From contig OZ024863.1 in assembly GCA_964017155.1 (NCBI GenBank), positions 40,529,617-40,593,616 of the forward strand: 64,000 bases of DNA, read 5' to 3'. The number at the start of each line of letters is the position of its first letter. The stretch's first letter is position 1. Source of the stretch: Oasisia sp. SBJ-2009. Its lineage: Eukaryota; Annelida; Polychaeta; Sabellida; Siboglinidae. This document shows positions 1 through 9,785 of this stretch, piece after piece. Position numbers and translations under genes: made by a program. The notes beneath the pieces are model-generated. The model was not told where the DNA came from. It searched no databases and was given only the letters and a program-made list of their open reading frames with translations.

Positions 1-302
1 ATGAGCCGCGCTACAAACGCAACGCGTCCCGCGTGGCGGCTCTGCTGAATGACACGCTGGTGCCACCTCGCGAGAAATTCCTGTACTACGTCGGCTACGC
101 CATTCGTCACAATGGCGCCACCCATTTACAAGCAGGCGTACTACAAACTCTGAACAAATGGCAGCTGTTCAACTACGACATCGCTGTGTTAGTATTTGTC
201 ATTCTCAGTGTGGCACTCTTCACAACGGCAGGCGTATTATGGCTTTGCATCAGACGATGTTGGTCGACCCTAAAACCTGCATACAAAGAACACGCGCAGT
301 GA
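1..302 (+). CDS. UDP-glucuronosyltransferase-like, C-terminal exon (partial)
   Basis: This is the 3' end of a UGT-family gene; the frame is open from base 3 to the stop at 300-302 and the gene begins left of the window. UGTs are ER-membrane enzymes that transfer a sugar from a UDP-sugar to small lipophilic acceptors. Visible are the post-catalytic stretch with PPREK (family usually PLDRA), the HNGATHL segment (family: RHKGAKHL), one hydrophobic membrane span (DIAVLVFVILSVALF) and a short basic cytosolic tail ending KEHAQ, the usual UGT C-terminal order. A poly(A) signal lies at 667-672. The catalytic and sugar-donor signature regions are outside the window, so substrate and subfamily cannot be given. 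Confidence 0.85.
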   Translation, partial: EPRYKRNASRVAALLNDTLVPPREKFLYYVGYAIRHNGATHLQAGVLQTLNKWQLFNYDIAVLVFVILSVALFTTAGVLWLCIRRCWSTLKPAYKEHAQ

Positions 303-322
303 ACCGATCTGAAGCGTGTCAT

Positions 323-546
323 GTCGTGTCGCGACGCGACGCGACGCGACGCGACGCGACGCGACGCGACGCGACGCGACGCGACGCGACGCGACGCGAC
401 GCGACGCGACGCGACGCGACGCGACGCGACGCGACGCGACGCGACGCGACGCGACGCGACGCGACGCGACGCGACGCGACGCGACGCGACGCGACGCGAC
501 GCGACGCGACGCGACGCGACGCGACGCGACGCGACGCGACGCGACG
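323..546. repeat. (GCGAC)n pentanucleotide satellite
   Basis: About 43 almost perfect copies of GCGAC begin 20 bp after the UGT stop codon and lie before its AATAAA at 667, so the array probably sits in the 3' UTR. Each 5-bp unit holds a CpG at its own GCG and another at the junction. The unit is not a multiple of three and has no stop in any frame, which produces long RRDAT or SRRVA shadow frames on both strands. Confidence 0.97.
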
Positions 547-547
547 G

Positions 548-1285
548 AAATAAGTGCGGATGTGGCCATTATTTCCAGAGTAGACCCGAACGGTTCTGGA
601 CGTGCGTGAGCTTCTACGTAGTGATATTCTTTTCATTGAAAATATCCGAACAGAGTAATGATATCAAATAAACTCGACGCTGTTGTACCATTTTCTGCGT
701 TATTTGGACGGTCTTGGCGGGGAAATTAAGCAAATATTTTCTTTCAGAGCAGCTCTGGAAATAAATGGAAATCTCAACGTTATTTACAGAACAGCTCTGG
801 AAATAAATGGAAATCTCAACGTTATTTACAGAGCAGCTCTGGAAATAAACAGATATATCAACGTTATTTACAGAACAGCTCTGGAAATAAGCGCGAATGT
901 TGCCGTTATTTCTAGAACAGATTTGGACTGGACTGCACGTCAGCTAAATGTTATTTTCAGCGAATATACGTCGACATACTAATGATTTTAGATAAATGCG
1001 ACCTCTAAATAATTGTCTGAGATTTGGACGATGTTTTCTGCGGGGAAATAGACAAGAGCGCTAGATTTACTTCCAGTGCAGGTCGTCTCAATTTCCACGC
1101 CAAGCTCTTCCAAAACACGCAGAAAATTATTTCAGAGTGTCGCATTTATCCGAAATCATTAGTATGTCGACGTATATTAACTGAAAACATCACTAGGCGG
1201 TCGTGCATGCACGTCGAAATTCCTCCAGATTTGTTTTGGAAATAACGCTAAGATGTTTGCTTAATTCCAGAGCTGCTCTGGATAT
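548..1285. repeat. 42-bp tandem repeat and related GGAAATAA/TTATTTCC palindromic units
   Basis: About four tandem units of 42 bp lie at 747-925 (AGAACAGCTCTGG, then AAATAA..., ending GTTATTTAC). Related single units sit at 548-580 and 1250-1285. Many show the inverted pair GGAAATAA...TTATTTCC, and 1266-1282 is a perfect odd-centre palindrome around AGAGCTGCTCT. No gene is visible here. Confidence 0.7.
667..672 (+). terminator. Putative poly(A) signal of UGT-like gene
   Basis: AATAAA lies 365 bp after the UGT stop codon, beyond the pentanucleotide array. It is the first canonical signal downstream on this strand. Confidence 0.5.
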
Positions 1286-1386
1286 AACGACTACACTTAT
1301 AGTGAGGGCTCTTAATGTAATACATTTTCACATCTGGACAAAAGCATGAAATTTGGCACAGATGACCTCCATGCCATACTATTTCA

Positions 1387-3474
1387 GAAAAGCGTATGCG
1401 ACGAGACGGGAAGGCCAAGGTAGAGAAGGTGAGAGGAGCGGGTGCGACGAGACGAGAAGCCCAAGGTAGAGAAGAAGTTGAGACGAACGGATGCTACGAG
1501 ACGAGAAGCCCAAGGTAGAGAAGAAGGTGAGAAGAGCGGATGCGACGAGACGAGAAGCCCAAGGTAGAGAAGAAGGTGAGAAGACCGGATGCGACGAGAT
1601 AGAGAAGAAGGTGAGAAGAACGAATGCGACGAGACGAGAAGCCCAAGGTAGAGAAGAAAGTGAGAAGAGCGGATGCGATGAGACGAGAAGCCCAAGGTAG
1701 AGAAGAAGGTGAGACGAGCGGATGCGACGAGACGAGAAGCCCAAGGTAGAGAAGAACGTGAGACGAACGGATGAGACGAGACGAGAAGTCCAAGGTAGAA
1801 AAGAAGGTGAGAAGAGCGGATGCGACGAGACGAGAAGCCCAAAGTAGAGAAGGTGAGAGGAGCGGGTGCGACGAGACGAGAAGCCCAAGGTAGAGAAGAA
1901 GGTGAGAAGAACGGATGCAACGAGACGAGACGCCCAAGGTAGAGAATGAGGTGAGAAGAGCGGATGCGACGAGACGAGAAGCCCAAAGTAGAGAAGGTGA
2001 GAGGAGCGGGTGCGACGAGACGAGAAGCCCAAGGTAGAGAAGAAGGTGAGACGAACGGATGCTACGAGACGAAAAGCCCAAGGTAGAGAAGAATGTGAGA
2101 AGAGCGGATGCGACGAGACGAGAAGCCCAAGGTAGAGAAGAAGGTGAGAGGAGCGGATGCGACGAGACGAGAAGCCCAATGTAGAGAAGGAGGTGAGAAG
2201 AGCCGGATGCGACGAGACGAGAAGCCCAAAGTAGAGAAGGTGAGAGGAGCGGGTGCGACGAGACGAGAAGCCCAAGGTAGAGAAGAAGGTGAGACGAACG
2301 GATGCTACGAGACGAGAAGCCCAAGGTAGAGAAGAAGGTGAGAAGAGCGGGTGCGACGAGACGAGAAGCCCAAGGTAGAGAAGAAGGTGAGAAGAGCGGA
2401 TGCGACGAGACGAGAAGCCCAAGGTAGAGAAGAAGGTGAGAAGAACGGATGCGACGAGACGAGAAGCCCAAGGTAGAGAAGAAGGTGAGAAGAGCGGATG
2501 CAACGAGACGAGAGGTCCAAGGTAGAGAAGAAGGTGAGACGAGCGGATGCGACGAGACGAGAAGCCCAAGGTAGAGAAGAAGGTGAGACGAACGGATGCG
2601 ACGAGACGAGAAGCCCAAGCTAGAGAAGAAGGTGAGACGAACGGATGAGACGAGACGAGAAGTCCAATGTAGAGAAGAAGGTGAGAAGAGCGGATGCGAC
2701 GAGACGAGAAGCCCAAGGTAGAGAAGAAGGTGCGAAGAGCGGATGCAACGAGACGAGAAGCCCAAGGTAGAGAAGAAGGTGCGAAGAGCGGATGCAACGA
2801 GACGAGAAGCCCAAGGTAGAGAAGAAGGTGAGACGAGCGGATGCGACGAGACGAGAAGCCCAAGGTAGAGAAGAAGGTGAGACGAACGGATGAGACGAGA
2901 CGAGAAGCCCAAGGTATAGAAGAAGGTGAGACGAACGGATGAGACGAGACGAGAAGTCGAAGGTAGAGAAGAAGGTGAGACGAACGGATGAGACGAGACG
3001 AGAAGTCGAAGGTAGAGAAGAAGGTGAGACGAACGGATGCGACGAGACGAGAAGCCCAAGGTAGAGAAGAAGGTGAGAAGAACGGATGCGACGAGACGAG
3101 AAGCCCAAGGTAGAGAAGGTGAAAAGAGCGGATGCGATGAGACGAGAAGCCCAAGGTAGAGAAGAAGGTGAGAAGAACGGATGCGACGAGACGAGAAGCC
3201 CAAGGTAGAGAAGGTGAAAAGAGCGGATGCGATGAGACGAGAAGCCCAAGGTAGAGAAGAAGGTGAGAAGAACGGATGCGACGAGACGAGAAGCCCCAGG
3301 TAGAGAAGAAGGTGAGAAGAACGGGTGCGACGAGACGAGAAGCCCAAGGTAGAGAAGAAGGTGAGAAGAGCGGGTGCGACGAGACGAGAAGCCCAAGGTA
3401 GAGAAGAAGGTGAGAAGAACGGATGCGACGAGACGAGAAGCCCAAGGTAGAGAAGAAGGTGAGACGAGCGGATG
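1387..3474. repeat. 49-bp minisatellite (about 42 copies)
   Basis: The unit contains GATGCGACGAGACGAGAAGC followed by CCAAGGTAGAGAAGAAGGTG and AGAAGAGCG. Copies vary by substitutions and by short deletions in the GAAGAAG part. The top strand is purine-rich. The minus strand is open in several frames, with a reading frame of 715 residues made only of diverged FSSRRIRSSHLLLYLG-type repeats; I treat it as non-coding. Confidence 0.95.
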
Positions 3475-3479
3475 CATGA

Positions 3480-3740
3480 GAACTGCCAGGGGCGCGTGAG
3501 ATGGAAGGAGAAAATTGTAGTTTCATATAACTAAACCACGGACAATTAGAAACAGATTTGTTGTTGACTTAATTAAGTACCCGCGATACGTCTCCTCGTG
3601 TAACTAAGATATAATATACACATCACAGTAATTAACACAAAGTATATATTTATTGCCGTATAACGACCAACAAATGTAAACCATACCAACAGTTCCACGA
3701 GTACTATACTCAATAATTTGCAAGAATTCAATAATTTTAC
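3480..3740. other. No gene seen
   Basis: This is unique AT-rich sequence between the 49-bp array and the TA repeat. I see no convincing exon, RNA gene or repeat boundary in it. Confidence 0.5.
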
Positions 3741-3742
3741 AG

Positions 3743-3887
<145 letters not shown>

Positions 3888-4158
3888 TTTACAGTGAATC
3901 CGCTAGGACTTTCAATGCATCTGTCAGGGTTGTTGGACAAATTCAGCAGTTATTTTCCTAACTACTCACAGAGGAGTAAGTAACTTTTTACAGGTGGATT
4001 ACAATATATTAGTTGCGAACATTGAGGAAGACCATCCAGCAAATTCCCCATCCCTGCTATGAGAAGAAGTTGATCTCGGTTCTGACTGTTCCACGAAAAC
4101 TCATTTCAGCGGAGTGCAGTAGGAAACAGTTTGATCGCAGTGCGGTGCTGTGTTCATA

Positions 4159-4266
4159 ACCTGTTATGACGCAACAGTGAAGGTGGTGATACCATTCAGC
4201 ACCGCCTACCTGTGTGAATCTCGCTTTTCAGCCATGACAGCACCTACAACCAAAAATAGGGTCTGT
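4159..4266. repeat. Left copy of a ~95-105 bp direct repeat flanking the nested MITE/LINE
   Basis: This segment starts TTATGACGCAACAGTGAAGG and runs through ATTCAGCACCGCCTA to ACAGCACCTACAACC and AATAGGGTCT. It is repeated in direct orientation at 8872-8966, starting TTATGACGCAACAGTGAAAG. The two differ at many positions, so this is an old duplication and not a fresh target-site duplication. The sequence between the repeats is the MITE and LINE described separately. Confidence 0.7.
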
Positions 4267-4478
4267 CCAGCAAACCCCTAACGTTCCCGTAACGTTAGCA
4301 GAAGGTTATAATTAGGTTATGCAGTAACATTCCCATATGTAACGTTGAGGGAACGTAAAGAAAAAATTACAACAACAAGATTTAACAAGATTTAACAAGA
4401 TTGCCACCTAGAGAATCAACTCTAGATGGCAGGTGGACAAGGAAGCCGTTTGGCTTATCGAGAGTCCAACCTATCTAT

Positions 4479-7400
4479 CTAAGTATACCCTGCCCGTCTT
4501 AGGTATATGTCAATTTTATTTTTAAACATATTAACACTTCTAGCACCTACACAATCAGCTGATAATTTGTTCCATTCGTTTACTATTCTTTGGGAAAATG
4601 AAAATTTTCTAATATCTAGTCTACACTGCTTCTTTGCTAATGCAACTCCATGTCCTCTAGTCCTTCTCTCTTCCTTGACCGTGAAAAGAATATTTCTGTC
4701 AATATTTTCATACCCATTCAATATTTTAAAAACCTCAATCTGATCTCCTCTCAATCTTCTGGTTTCTAGTGTTGTTAGACCACATTCTTTTAGACGCATT
4801 TCATAACTAATATTCCTGAGTTTTTGTATCATTTTTGTTGCTCTCCTTTGTACTCTTTCTAGCATATCAATATCCTTCTTGCGATATGGCCTCCATGCTT
4901 GTATACAATATTCTAAATGAGGCCTAACTATTGTTTTATAAAGCGGTATTATTAGTTCTTTTTCTTTGTATACTATATTTCGCCTAATTAATCCAAGAAT
5001 TTGGTTTGCCTTCGCTGCTGCAATTCCACACTGCTCTGATACCTTCATGTCAGCACTAATGGTTAAACCTAAGTCCTTTTCCTTTACAGTAGTATTTAGT
5101 ACAGTACCACCCATTGTATATTGTGCATTTTCATTCCCATGTCCTGTGTGGAGGCACTTACACTTTCCAAAGTTAAACAGCATTTGCCATTTCTCAGACC
5201 ATTCTATCAACTTATTTAGATCATCTTGTAAATGCTGTCTATCTGCATCACTTTTTATTTTCCTAAACACTTTTGTGTCGTCCGCAAACTTCAACACCTT
5301 GCTTGTTATGTCATCATCCAAATCATTGATATATATTAAGAATAAAATAGGTCCCAATACTGATCCTTGCGGTACTCCACTCAAAACAGATTTCCAATTT
5401 GAAACCTCCCCATCAACTACTACTCTTTGTCTTCTATCAATAAGCCATTTTTCTATCCAGTTAATCATACTATTTCCTATGCCATGGGCCTTTAGTTTAA
5501 GTAGTAATCTTTGGTGTGGCACTTTGTCAAAGGCTTTTTTTAAATCTAAGTAGATTATATCTACTGGTGATCCCTCATCTACCCACTTTGTGACATCTTC
5601 CAAAAAACATAACATATTTGTTAAGCATGACCTCGCTTTTAAAAACCCATGTTGAGATGTGTTTATCAATTTATTTTTAACAAGAAAATCAACCAAGTGA
5701 TCTTTAATTAGTCTTTCTAATAGTTTACAAATCACCGATGTTAAACTCACTGGTCTATAGTTCTCTGACTTGCTTCTTGATCCTTTTTTAAATAATGATA
5801 TGATGTTTGCTTCTTTCCATTCTACCGGAACCACTCCTTCCTCTAATGCCAAATTGAACACTGTTGCAAGTGGTATGCTAATTTGTTTTACAATTTCCAG
5901 TAGTAATTTGGGAGGAATCCCATCCACTCCTGGTGATTTATTATCCTTCATATCTCTTATTTTCATAGCTACCATTTTTTGGGTTACAGTTAGTTGTCCT
6001 AAATAGTCACACTCTCTCCCTTCGAACTTAGTCTCTAGTACTGGTAATGTACTAATATCTTCCCTGGTAAACACCGAACTAAAGTATTCATTTAGGTTTT
6101 CTGCCATTAAGAATCCCTCCGTTATTATGTTTCCATCACTACCTTCTAGTGGCCCGACCTTATCTTGAACTTTCTGTTTACTTCGAACATACGCATAAAA
6201 ACTCTTGCTGTCATGTTTTATGTTGAAAGCTATTTTTTGTTCATAGCTTCTCTTCGAATTTCTAATTTCAGCTGTAGCTTGATTAAGTGCTTCTTTATAA
6301 ATGGCATAGTCTTCGTCACTTCCAGTATGTCTATATGTCTTCCACATCATTTGCTTGTACTTGATTTTTCTAATGGCTTCCTTCGATAAGTGTTTCTTCT
6401 TTGACCTTTTCCCCTGTTTTTTTAAGGGGACAAATTTGTCAACGACGCAGTCAATTTCCCTCTTTAAGATATTCCAGCATTCTGTTGCTGTCTTATTCTT
6501 CAGTGTGTTATTCCAGTCTATCTTCGCTAAATATTCCCTCATGTCCTTATATCTTCCTTTGTGAAAATTTTTCCTGTACCGTATTTTTCTGTTCCGTTCT
6601 CCTTTTACTTTGATGATAAAATGTATCTGGTTATGATCACTACATCCCAGTGGCTCACATATATTGACATTATCAACAAATTCCTTCTGTGAGCTCAAAA
6701 CTATGTCCAACACGTTCTTGTCCCTGGTTGGTTCTAACACATGTTGAAAAAGGAAACTATCTTGTACTAAATTTAAAAACTCTTGATCCTCTCTCCCAGG
6801 ACTCTGTAGAGATGTCCACTTTATATGCCCATGGTTAAAATCCCCCATAATAATACAGTCCCGTTTACTCACTTCTTTTATAGCGTTGTGCATTTTTTCA
6901 TTCTCTTCTATGCTTATGTTTGGACTACGATAAACTAACCCAACAGTTAATGTTGAGTTTCCTGTAACTATGTTACACCAGACAGCTTCACATTCTGCTT
7001 CTTTTTCTAATTTTATTTCGTAAGCCTGGATGGATTCTTTAATATATAAAATAACTCCGCCTCCCCTTCTTCCTAATCTATCTTTCCTAAACATTACATA
7101 TCCTGTCATTCCTAATTCGGCATCTGGTATATCGGGGGTGGCCCAAGATTCAGTTATACCTATTATGTGAGGGTCAATATCTTCTACCATAATGTTTAGT
7201 TCATTTCTTTTGTTTACTATGCTCCTTGCATTTAAACAAACACATTTATAACCAAATTTCGTAGGGCTTTCCAGGCTGTTTTTTGCTGATTTCTTTTTGC
7301 TGTCTTTAGCTATGCCTCTAGTATTTGGCTTCTCTGTGTATCCCCCCTGCGAAACTAGTTTAAAAAATTGCAACCTGTTCCTCTGTCCATAGATTGAAGC

Positions 7401-7490
7401 AGGTTCTCGGAGAACACTGCTGCGCCCTTTCCGCTTAGATGGAGGCCATCTCTCACGTACATATCTTCCTTCCCAACAAAGTATTCCCAC
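4479..7490 (-). CDS. LINE ORF2: endonuclease-reverse transcriptase
   Basis: This 1,003-codon frame encodes the protein that nicks the target and copies the element RNA. The endonuclease-like domain spans roughly residues 80-300, with LNARS, TESW, the DRLGRRGGGV loop, GDFN and the terminal SDH catalytic pair. The reverse transcriptase covers roughly 480-770, with KSPGVDGIP, GFLKARSCLTN, YLDLKKAFDKVPH, GVPQGSVLGPILF and the catalytic FADD box near residue 740. A conserved CR1/Jockey-type C-terminal region follows (RPHLEYC, EWNKL). There is no internal stop. The nominal first codon at 7490 is GTG and the first ATG is at about residue 101, inside the endonuclease domain, so translation probably starts by coupling to ORF1. 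It overlaps ORF1 by 136 bp in another frame. Confidence 0.93.
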   Translation of the reverse strand: MGILCWEGRYVRERWPPSKRKGRSSVLREPASIYGQRNRLQFFKLVSQGGYTEKPNTRGIAKDSKKKSAKNSLESPTKFGYKCVCLNARSIVNKRNELNIMVEDIDPHIIGITESWATPDIPDAELGMTGYVMFRKDRLGRRGGGVILYIKESIQAYEIKLEKEAECEAVWCNIVTGNSTLTVGLVYRSPNISIEENEKMHNAIKEVSKRDCIIMGDFNHGHIKWTSLQSPGREDQEFLNLVQDSFLFQHVLEPTRDKNVLDIVLSSQKEFVDNVNICEPLGCSDHNQIHFIIKVKGERNRKIRYRKNFHKGRYKDMREYLAKIDWNNTLKNKTATECWNILKREIDCVVDKFVPLKKQGKRSKKKHLSKEAIRKIKYKQMMWKTYRHTGSDEDYAIYKEALNQATAEIRNSKRSYEQKIAFNIKHDSKSFYAYVRSKQKVQDKVGPLEGSDGNIITEGFLMAENLNEYFSSVFTREDISTLPVLETKFEGRECDYLGQLTVTQKMVAMKIRDMKDNKSPGVDGIPPKLLLEIVKQISIPLATVFNLALEEGVVPVEWKEANIISLFKKGSRSKSENYRPVSLTSVICKLLERLIKDHLVDFLVKNKLINTSQHGFLKARSCLTNMLCFLEDVTKWVDEGSPVDIIYLDLKKAFDKVPHQRLLLKLKAHGIGNSMINWIEKWLIDRRQRVVVDGEVSNWKSVLSGVPQGSVLGPILFLIYINDLDDDITSKVLKFADDTKVFRKIKSDADRQHLQDDLNKLIEWSEKWQMLFNFGKCKCLHTGHGNENAQYTMGGTVLNTTVKEKDLGLTISADMKVSEQCGIAAAKANQILGLIRRNIVYKEKELIIPLYKTIVRPHLEYCIQAWRPYRKKDIDMLERVQRRATKMIQKLRNISYEMRLKECGLTTLETRRLRGDQIEVFKILNGYENIDRNILFTVKEERRTRGHGVALAKKQCRLDIRKFSFSQRIVNEWNKLSADCVGARSVNMFKNKIDIYLRRAGYT

Positions 7491-8158
7491 AAATCTACAA
7501 ATCCAACTCCTTCTCCTTCACACATCTGCTCCACCAGAACATTGATTGCCATCCTCTTACAGTTTCTATAGGTTGCTCCCCTTCCTCCGATTACTGGCAA
7601 GATTCCTGAGAGAATGATCTGTTCAACTCTTGTCTTCTTCAGTTTCCCTACCAACTGTCTGTATCTTTGCACTATTCTAGTTGTCCCCTCCCTGTCTGCA
7701 TTGTTCGTCCCTACATGTACTAATATAGATCCTCCTTGGCCATGCCCCAACACGTTCTCTACCCTATCTGTCACATGCTCAATCCGAGCGCCCGGAAGAC
7801 AAACAACAACATCTTCTCCTTTGTTTAACGTCTTATCCGTCTTTCGCAAAATTGAGTCGCCCATAAAAACCCTTTCTGTTCTCAATGCACCCTCGATCAC
7901 TGCTTCAGAGTAGCTCCTCCGTTTTGCATCTCCCTGGTTGCTGACTTTCCCCCTGCCGCTTTCTCTGTTGGTCCTTTCTTTCCTGTCTCTTTTCTTCCTG
8001 ACATCTTCCTTGTTATTGACTTCCGTTTGGTCATATCTACTCTCAGTTCCTTTCTTCCCTTCGTCTTTCCTCCTGTCGTATCTACTTCTATCATCTCCTG
8101 TCCCCTTGTCCCCCCCTCCTTCTCTACTGTCACTTTCTCCACTGTCTCCTTCATGCAT
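7355..8158 (-). CDS. LINE ORF1, C-terminal part with SGNH/GDSL-esterase-like domain
   Basis: A 267-codon frame. After a charged linker rich in Arg, Lys and Glu it carries an SGNH-hydrolase-like domain: FMGDSILRK (block I nucleophile Ser), HVGTNN (block III Gly-x-Asn) and DGLHLS (block V Asp-x-x-His). Similar esterase domains occur in ORF1 of CR1-clade LINEs, where they are thought to aid RNA-protein or membrane association. It overlaps the upstream zinc-finger frame (7897-8427) by about 260 bp and shares the same charged linker in the other frame, so the two were probably one ORF1 separated by an indel near MPCMKE/MHEGDS (around 8150). Its stop at 7355 lies inside ORF2. Confidence 0.8.
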   Translation of the reverse strand: MHEGDSGESDSREGGGDKGTGDDRSRYDRRKDEGKKGTESRYDQTEVNNKEDVRKKRDRKERTNRESGRGKVSNQGDAKRRSYSEAVIEGALRTERVFMGDSILRKTDKTLNKGEDVVVCLPGARIEHVTDRVENVLGHGQGGSILVHVGTNNADREGTTRIVQRYRQLVGKLKKTRVEQIILSGILPVIGGRGATYRNCKRMAINVLVEQMCEGEGVGFVDLWEYFVGKEDMYVRDGLHLSGKGAAVFSENLLQSMDRGTGCNFLN

Positions 8159-8427
8159 GGCATGTTTTCTGTTGTTCTTTCTCCATTTGTTTTCCTTGCT
8201 ATCATCCTCCCTCCTCTCTCCATCCCCTTCACAAGATCCGTTAGCTTAGCTAGCTCTGCCGTCAGACAGTCCACTTTCCAACACCCTAAACATTGGAAAG
8301 TAAACCCTTCCTCCGTTGTCTCTGACCAAGACTTTCCGCACCCCGATAAGGCAAAATCCACCAAGCTGTGGCAGTGATCACACAGCAAATGCCTCCTTGC
8401 CTTCACTTGCCGCTTGGAAGGTGCCAT
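7897..8427 (-). pseudogene. LINE ORF1, N-terminal part (zinc-binding), frameshifted
   Basis: The frame starts at ATG 8425-8427 (MAPSKRQVKARR) and has a cysteine/histidine cluster: CDHCHS, then SGCGKSW, then FQCLGCW. The spacing suggests a PHD- or RING-like zinc knuckle, as found at the start of ORF1 in some CR1-like LINEs. After about residue 90 the Lys/Glu/Thr-rich sequence reads as a shifted version of the linker in the 7355-8158 frame. I infer one frameshift that separates it from the esterase half. An authentic two-frame arrangement cannot be excluded. Confidence 0.6.
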
Positions 8428-8871
8428 AATACGATTGATCAAATCAACTTAGTTTATACCAACTTAGTCTTTAGAAAGACTGTTTGTTTATTGTGTACAG
8501 CAACTGCAGCACACTACGTGTTATAAACAACTTACTACCTATGCTACCATGAACAATAATTTTATTCTGTACTGGTACCGTTCCCTAGCGGATACTTTGG
8601 ACACTACCTATCTAAACAGACTAGGGTTTCCTGCTAAAACACTTGCTTATTTTTAATAACAATGGCGCCGAATCAAAGAATTATCCTATGTATGCAGCTG
8701 TTTTGCTTACCACTTTATCTGTTATATATCATATCAATTTATCAGATTTGCAAAATTTTGTTTACAATCTTGTTGAAAGCTTAGGAGAACGTTACCGGCT
8801 AGCGTTATCGTAACATAGAAATTACGTTCTGCTAACGTTCTGATAACCTTATTTTGTTAGCTGGGTAAGTT

Positions 8872-8966
8872 GTTATGACGCAACAGTGAAAGTGCTGATA
8901 CTATTCAGCACCATCTATCTGTGTGCAGCTCGCCAGGACAGCTCCTACTACTAACAATAGGGCCTA
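8872..8966. repeat. Right copy of the direct repeat flanking the nested MITE/LINE
   Basis: Partner of 4159-4266 in the same orientation (TTATGACGCAACAGTGAAAG, then CTATTCAGCACCATCTA, ending AACAATAGGGCCT). It follows the MITE terminus after only about 7 bp. Confidence 0.7.
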
Positions 8967-9477
8967 GTTGATCATCAAGGATGGCGTGCGTATCTGTTTG
9001 CCAAAGACCTCTCAGCGCATTGATGTGTTAAATGTTAATTTCACTGGCGGTGGGATAGGACCTTACATTTCTGACATAATTATACTCATTTTTATTAAAA
9101 AAGTGGTTCAAATTTATCGGATCGTTGTCAGATATCACCAGCAAAAGTAGCAAACTACTTACTTTATATATTCGTGTTTAGTAATACGGACTATGTCTGA
9201 CAATATGTTTAATTTGATATTGACAATTCTTTTGTTGTATTTTGTTGTAAACTACAAATGTATATATATATATATATCTATAGTAAAGATGGTTATCTTA
9301 AATGATGATGGTGTCACTGGAAGACGGCTTTTAGCCAAGTGACAAGGATTTCTAAGAATGTATCGTAGATCCAACCATTGATATTGTGTATAACGTTTGT
9401 ATATATAGTGTCGCAATTTCGAACATATATCACATGATATAGTGACACTGTTTGATCATCGCTCCATACATACGTCT
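8967..9477. other. No gene seen
   Basis: Unique AT-rich spacer with a short (TA)n run near 9260-9277. No exon with convincing splice sites and no RNA gene seen. Confidence 0.5.
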
Positions 9478-9785
9478 CAACTCGAGAGAGAAAGAGAGAG
9501 AAGGGGGGAGGGAGGGGGAGGGAGGGACAGAGGAGGAGAATGGCAGAAGGGGACAGGAGGAGAGGGGGAAAGGGGAGAGGGGAGAGAGGGGAGAGAGGGG
9601 AGAGAGGGGGAGAGAGGTAGAGAGGGAAAAAGGGAGAGAGGGAGAGAGGGAGAGAGGGAGGGAGAGAGGGAGAGAGGGAGAGAGGGAGGGAGAGAGGGAG
9701 AGAGGGAGGGAGAGAGGGAGAGAGGGAGAGAGGGACGGAGAGAGGGAGAGAGGGAGAGAGGGAGGGAGAGAGGGAGAGAGGGAGC
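9478..9785. repeat. Polypurine GGGAGAGA-type simple repeat
   Basis: About 300 bp is almost wholly purine on the top strand, built from GGGAGAGA and GGGAGGGAGAGA motifs, with mirror symmetry in the later part. Its frames (REREGG or SLSPSL) are repeat shadows. Confidence 0.95.

Larger units (their letters stand above)
4374..8720 (-). mobile_element. CR1-like non-LTR retrotransposon, nearly full length
   Basis: A minus-strand LINE with an ORF1 region carrying a zinc-binding N-terminus and an SGNH-esterase-like domain, then ORF2 with an apurinic endonuclease and reverse transcriptase. An esterase in ORF1 is typical of part of the CR1/L2/Rex1 group. The 3' end terminates near 4374-4400 in short repeats of TTAAATCTTG rather than poly(A), again CR1-like. 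The 5' boundary is not sharp; I place it near 8.7 kb. ORF2 is uninterrupted and ORF1 is broken by what looks like one frameshift, so insertion was recent. Degenerate relatives are at about 59420-59830 and 17580-17640. Confidence 0.88.
4267..8864. mobile_element. MITE-like element with CCAGC termini, split by the CR1-like LINE
   Basis: The left end begins CCAGCAAAC and carries AACGTTAGCAGAAGGTTAT. The right end, read in reverse complement, begins CCAGCTAACAAAATAAGGTT and carries AACGTTAGCAGAACGT. Matching inverted termini outside the LINE on both sides indicate that the LINE was inserted into an older palindromic element. Only about 105 bp of the left part (4267-4373) and about 90 bp of the right part remain recognisable. 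The superfamily is not clear. Confidence 0.55.

Noticed and set aside
319..671. RRDATR and SRRVA repeat proteins
   Set aside because: Shadows of (GCGAC)n, open in all frames.
1379..3526. 715-codon minus-strand ORF (and nested 617 and 285-codon frames)
   Set aside because: Entirely translated 49-bp minisatellite; no domain, no splice context, and several frames are open at once.
7938..8249. Plus-strand leucine/serine-rich ORFs over the LINE
   Set aside because: Antisense shadows of ORF1's charged linker.
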